Assembly (NCBI GenBank): GCA_964639665.1
Contig: CAZXEU010000191.1
Coordinates: forward strand, 1-26,776
Reading direction: 5' to 3'
Length of the DNA: 26,776 nt
DNA from: CAZXEU01 sp964639665
Lineage (GTDB): Bacteria; Bacteroidota; Rhodothermia; Rhodothermales; Bin80
Shown here: in pieces, positions 25,031 through 26,776 of the stretch
Layout of the letters: the number at the start of each line of letters is the position of its first letter
How positions within the stretch are numbered: the stretch's first letter is position 1
Translations under genes and position numbers: made by a program
Notes under the pieces: generated by a model
What the model was told of the DNA's origin: nothing
The model's database searches: none
Seen by the model: the letters and a program-made list of their open reading frames with translations, nothing else

Positions 25031-25573
25031 ATGATCTGCAGGCCGGTAACTCAAGAGCGCTGGATGGACTTTGAGCGCCTGTTCGAGGCGCGAGGCGGAC
25101 CGAAATACTGTTGGTGTATGGTGTTTCGCAGGGACGATGCCGGCAAGATTCCGCGCTCCAAGGCCGAGCGCAAGCTGGCCATGGCCTCCAAAGTCCGGTG
25201 CGGGACGCCGGTTGGAATCCTGGCGTACGACGACGGAGAGCCGGTCGCCTGGTGCTCGGTCGCACCCCGGAAGACCTTTTCCGTCTATAGGGGGCTCGAA
25301 TGGCCGGAGGGCGATCCGTCTTCTGTCTGGTCGATCACCTGCTTCTATGTTAAGCGCGGATTGCGGCACAGTGGTATTATGTCCCGCCTTATTGACGAGG
25401 CCGTGGTGCACGCGGGTCTACATGGAGCTAGGGTTGTCGAAGCCTATCCCGTGGATCCCGATTCGCCCAGCTACCATTTCTGCGGTTTCGTCCCTGTTTT
25501 CGCCACGCACGGGTTTGTCAAGGTTGGCCGCGCTGGTCGACGGCGGCATGTGATGAGGCGGGAGCTGCGTTAG
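25031..25573 (+). CDS. GNAT-family N-acetyltransferase
   Basis: The product is 180 residues. GPKYCWCMVFRR near residue 24 and GEPVAWCSVAPR near 71 are typical of the GNAT subgroup whose members start with a Cys-Trp-Cys motif. VWSITCFYVKRGLRHSGIMSRLIDEAV holds beta-strand 4 and the acetyl-CoA pyrophosphate-binding loop (R-x-x-G-x-x/A), here RHSGI. AYPVDPDS follows the helix. Substrate is unknown. The C-terminal arm is complete, ending in a basic tail. The ATG at 25031 has no clear Shine-Dalgarno. The gene lies between the two direct repeats and transcribes away from the AAA pseudogene; it may have been carried in by a mobile element. Confidence 0.9.
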   Translation: MICRPVTQERWMDFERLFEARGGPKYCWCMVFRRDDAGKIPRSKAERKLAMASKVRCGTPVGILAYDDGEPVAWCSVAPRKTFSVYRGLEWPEGDPSSVWSITCFYVKRGLRHSGIMSRLIDEAVVHAGLHGARVVEAYPVDPDSPSYHFCGFVPVFATHGFVKVGRAGRRRHVMRRELR

Positions 25574-26249
25574 CGTCGCGAATGTAGGTCGTCGGTCTCG
25601 GAGCCAAACCCGACGTTTCTGTCGCGAGAAAGCGAGGTTGCGCATTTTGACAGGGTGCTCCTCTTTGACCATGTGCCTGGCCACTTCGTAGTCGTCCATC
25701 GGGCAACCTGCCCTATCTTCGTGCAGCCCCCACGAATACGCTCGCCGATTCCTTCGCCGGGGAGCTCCCCCGCTATACTTCTGCCAATCCGATAGATGCC
25801 CCGCGGCTAGTGGAATCCAGACCGGCAAGCGCCCTCGAAGCGGTCGGCCAAATTGAAAAGTAAATGCGGGCCAATTGAATAGTAGTAAGTCGGCAGCCCC
25901 GGCGATTGCGCGCGGCCCTCCGACTCCCAGCGGTCATGAATCGCGCAGTACTTGAGCATTAATCCCCGGGCATTACGGCATCAGCCACAACATCCGGCTA
26001 GGATATGCGACGTGTTAATCACCTCATTCGCCGCGCATCCTGCTGCAAGCGCACAACTTGTTCAGATGCCTCTTGCCGGCCTATGCAATCGACGTAATTC
26101 CTGTGGTTGTATATACCAGGCTGCCGTCCGCTGTCTCGTAAACCACTGGCCAGCGAAAACCGTCACGCTCTTTCCCGATGGCTGCCAATGAAGGAATCTC
26201 GCAAGCTTAGAGCTCTTGCACAATGGTAGCTAAGAGCTGCCGCACCGTG
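25574..26249. other. 676-bp gap with the right copy of the direct repeat
   Basis: No gene is called. A minus-strand frame (25418-25828) overlaps the acetyltransferase and has no domain that I recognise. The right repeat copy lies at 25852-25892. Past it only short frames are seen. Confidence 0.35.
25852..25892 (+). repeat. Direct repeat, right copy (possible IS21-like end)
   Basis: It carries the same 19-base core as the left copy. Here the motif occurs as two tandem units, GGCCAAATTGAAAAGTAAA (from 25847) and GGGCCAATTGAATAGTAGTA (from 25868). The copies are in the same orientation, 1.26 kb apart, and bracket the acetyltransferase. Terminal inverted repeats of a single insertion would face each other, so two separate partial insertions or a duplicated end are more likely. 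Confidence 0.45.
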
Positions 26250-26684
26250 TCAAGAAACATAGAAGCGCTTCCTGAATCCCCCGCCCGTCGGATCGGGGCG
26301 CTCTTCGATCAACTCGTGGGCGAGGACGGTGTGAAACGACACGACTACCCAATTCTCGGCTCCCATTACTCCCTGGTGCCATACGCCCGCAGGAATCGAA
26401 AGCCACCTTCTATCCAATGCGATATCCGACCTACTGACCAGCGGGTGCGAAATCCATTCCCCATCCTGCTCAGTTTGCAAATCTCCTGATCCCCGGTAGG
26501 ACATTACGCGCTGGATGCTGTTCGGATGACGTTCGGCTCCCGAGACTGAGTTTTCCCTCAGCACGAACATCCAACTTGAGCGAATGGATGGCGGGACAGG
26601 CTCTTGGTACTGGGCAAGGTCTAACGGCTCCCAGACTAGCCTCGATTCCCAAGCAAGATAGGTAGGTGACAGCTGGTGGGGCAA
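26250..26684 (-). CDS. Small cupin-like protein of unknown function
   Basis: The product is 144 residues from a TTG at 26684-26682; a TAA immediately upstream leaves no other start, so the N-terminus may be truncated. The sequence is rich in beta-strand patterns. RHPNSIQRVMSYRGSG, RWLSIPAGVWHQGV and NWVVVSFHTV read like cupin-fold strands, with His in the second metal-binding motif position (IPAGVWHQ). Cupins include isomerases, epimerases and small-molecule-binding proteins; I cannot say which this is. It is the last gene in the window and shares no operon with a neighbour. Confidence 0.55.
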   Translation of the reverse strand: MPHQLSPTYLAWESRLVWEPLDLAQYQEPVPPSIRSSWMFVLRENSVSGAERHPNSIQRVMSYRGSGDLQTEQDGEWISHPLVSRSDIALDRRWLSIPAGVWHQGVMGAENWVVVSFHTVLAHELIEERPDPTGGGFRKRFYVS

Positions 26685-26748
26685 TTACTGTCGTTTTGGG
26701 GCCTATTTGCGCTCGTTATGCGGCTGTACTGTCATTAGTAGTGTGATT

Positions 26749-26765
26749 GTGGCGTATACTGCCAC
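26749..26765. promoter_or_regulatory. Inverted repeat around a TATACT hexamer
   Basis: GTGGC (26749-26753) and GCCAC (26761-26765) surround GTATACT. TATACT (26755-26760) would serve as a -10 element inside the palindrome, the arrangement of autoregulated promoters, but there is no convincing -35 and the gene it would serve is beyond the window edge. Confidence 0.25.
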
Positions 26766-26776
26766 TATGTCTTGAG

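Noticed and set aside
1..26776. CRISPR array
   Set aside because: No regularly spaced repeats of 23-40 bp were seen, and no cas genes.

Overview
The window looks like chromosomal DNA of a moderately GC-rich (high-50s percent by eye) Gram-negative-type bacterium. Signal peptides, an outer-membrane beta-barrel and a MiaA whose motifs read to me like Rhodothermota/Bacteroidota homologues all fit this, and many genes lack a strong Shine-Dalgarno. The taxonomic guess is tentative and rests on recognition only. Coding density is low for a bacterium. Several genes are broken and toxin, mobility and defence genes are frequent, so most of the window is accessory DNA threaded between a few housekeeping genes.

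Layout, left to right. 1-430: the 5' part of an NhaC-type Na+/H+ antiporter on the minus strand. 1048-2781: a compact minus-strand mobilisation module (MobC-like RHH protein, MobA/VirD2-type relaxase, small membrane accessory protein), probably the remnant of an integrative mobilizable element. 2892-5308: a small exported protein frame broken by one TAG, coupled by a TTGA overlap to an unusual secreted protein with three ComEA-like helix-hairpin-helix (HhH) repeats, an HNH (DUF1524/GmrSD-C type) nuclease domain and a fourth degenerate HhH repeat. 5721-6409: an AbrB/PIN (VapBC) toxin-antitoxin pair. 6736-6996: an orphan Phd antitoxin. 7664-9052: a GT-C type membrane glycosyltransferase. 9268-11650: three exported proteins on the plus strand (small Cys protein, beta-barrel, DUF547 protein). 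12140-13120: miaA.

13243-19644 is a tightly packed three-gene minus-strand operon: DUF6361-like protein, phospholipase-D-fold protein and SNF2/DEAD-type helicase. The gene boundaries are a 4-bp gap and a 4-bp ATGA overlap. I read it as an anti-phage defence operon. It lies between the intact miaA and a divergent, decayed copy of the 3' part of miaA (about 19808-20207) in the same orientation. This is the layout expected of an element inserted at the miaA 3' end. A HEPN-domain protein (20471-21226) follows directly and extends the defence character of the locus.

21403-23223 (minus) encodes a second GT-C glycosyltransferase fused to a SAM methyltransferase, related to the one at 7.7 kb. 23338-24567 is an AAA/DUF4143 ATPase split by a single amber codon. 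25031-25573 is a GNAT acetyltransferase lying between two direct copies of a roughly 40-bp motif that may be insertion-sequence ends. 26250-26684 (minus) is a small cupin-like protein of unknown function. I found no rRNA gene, complete tRNA gene or CRISPR array.
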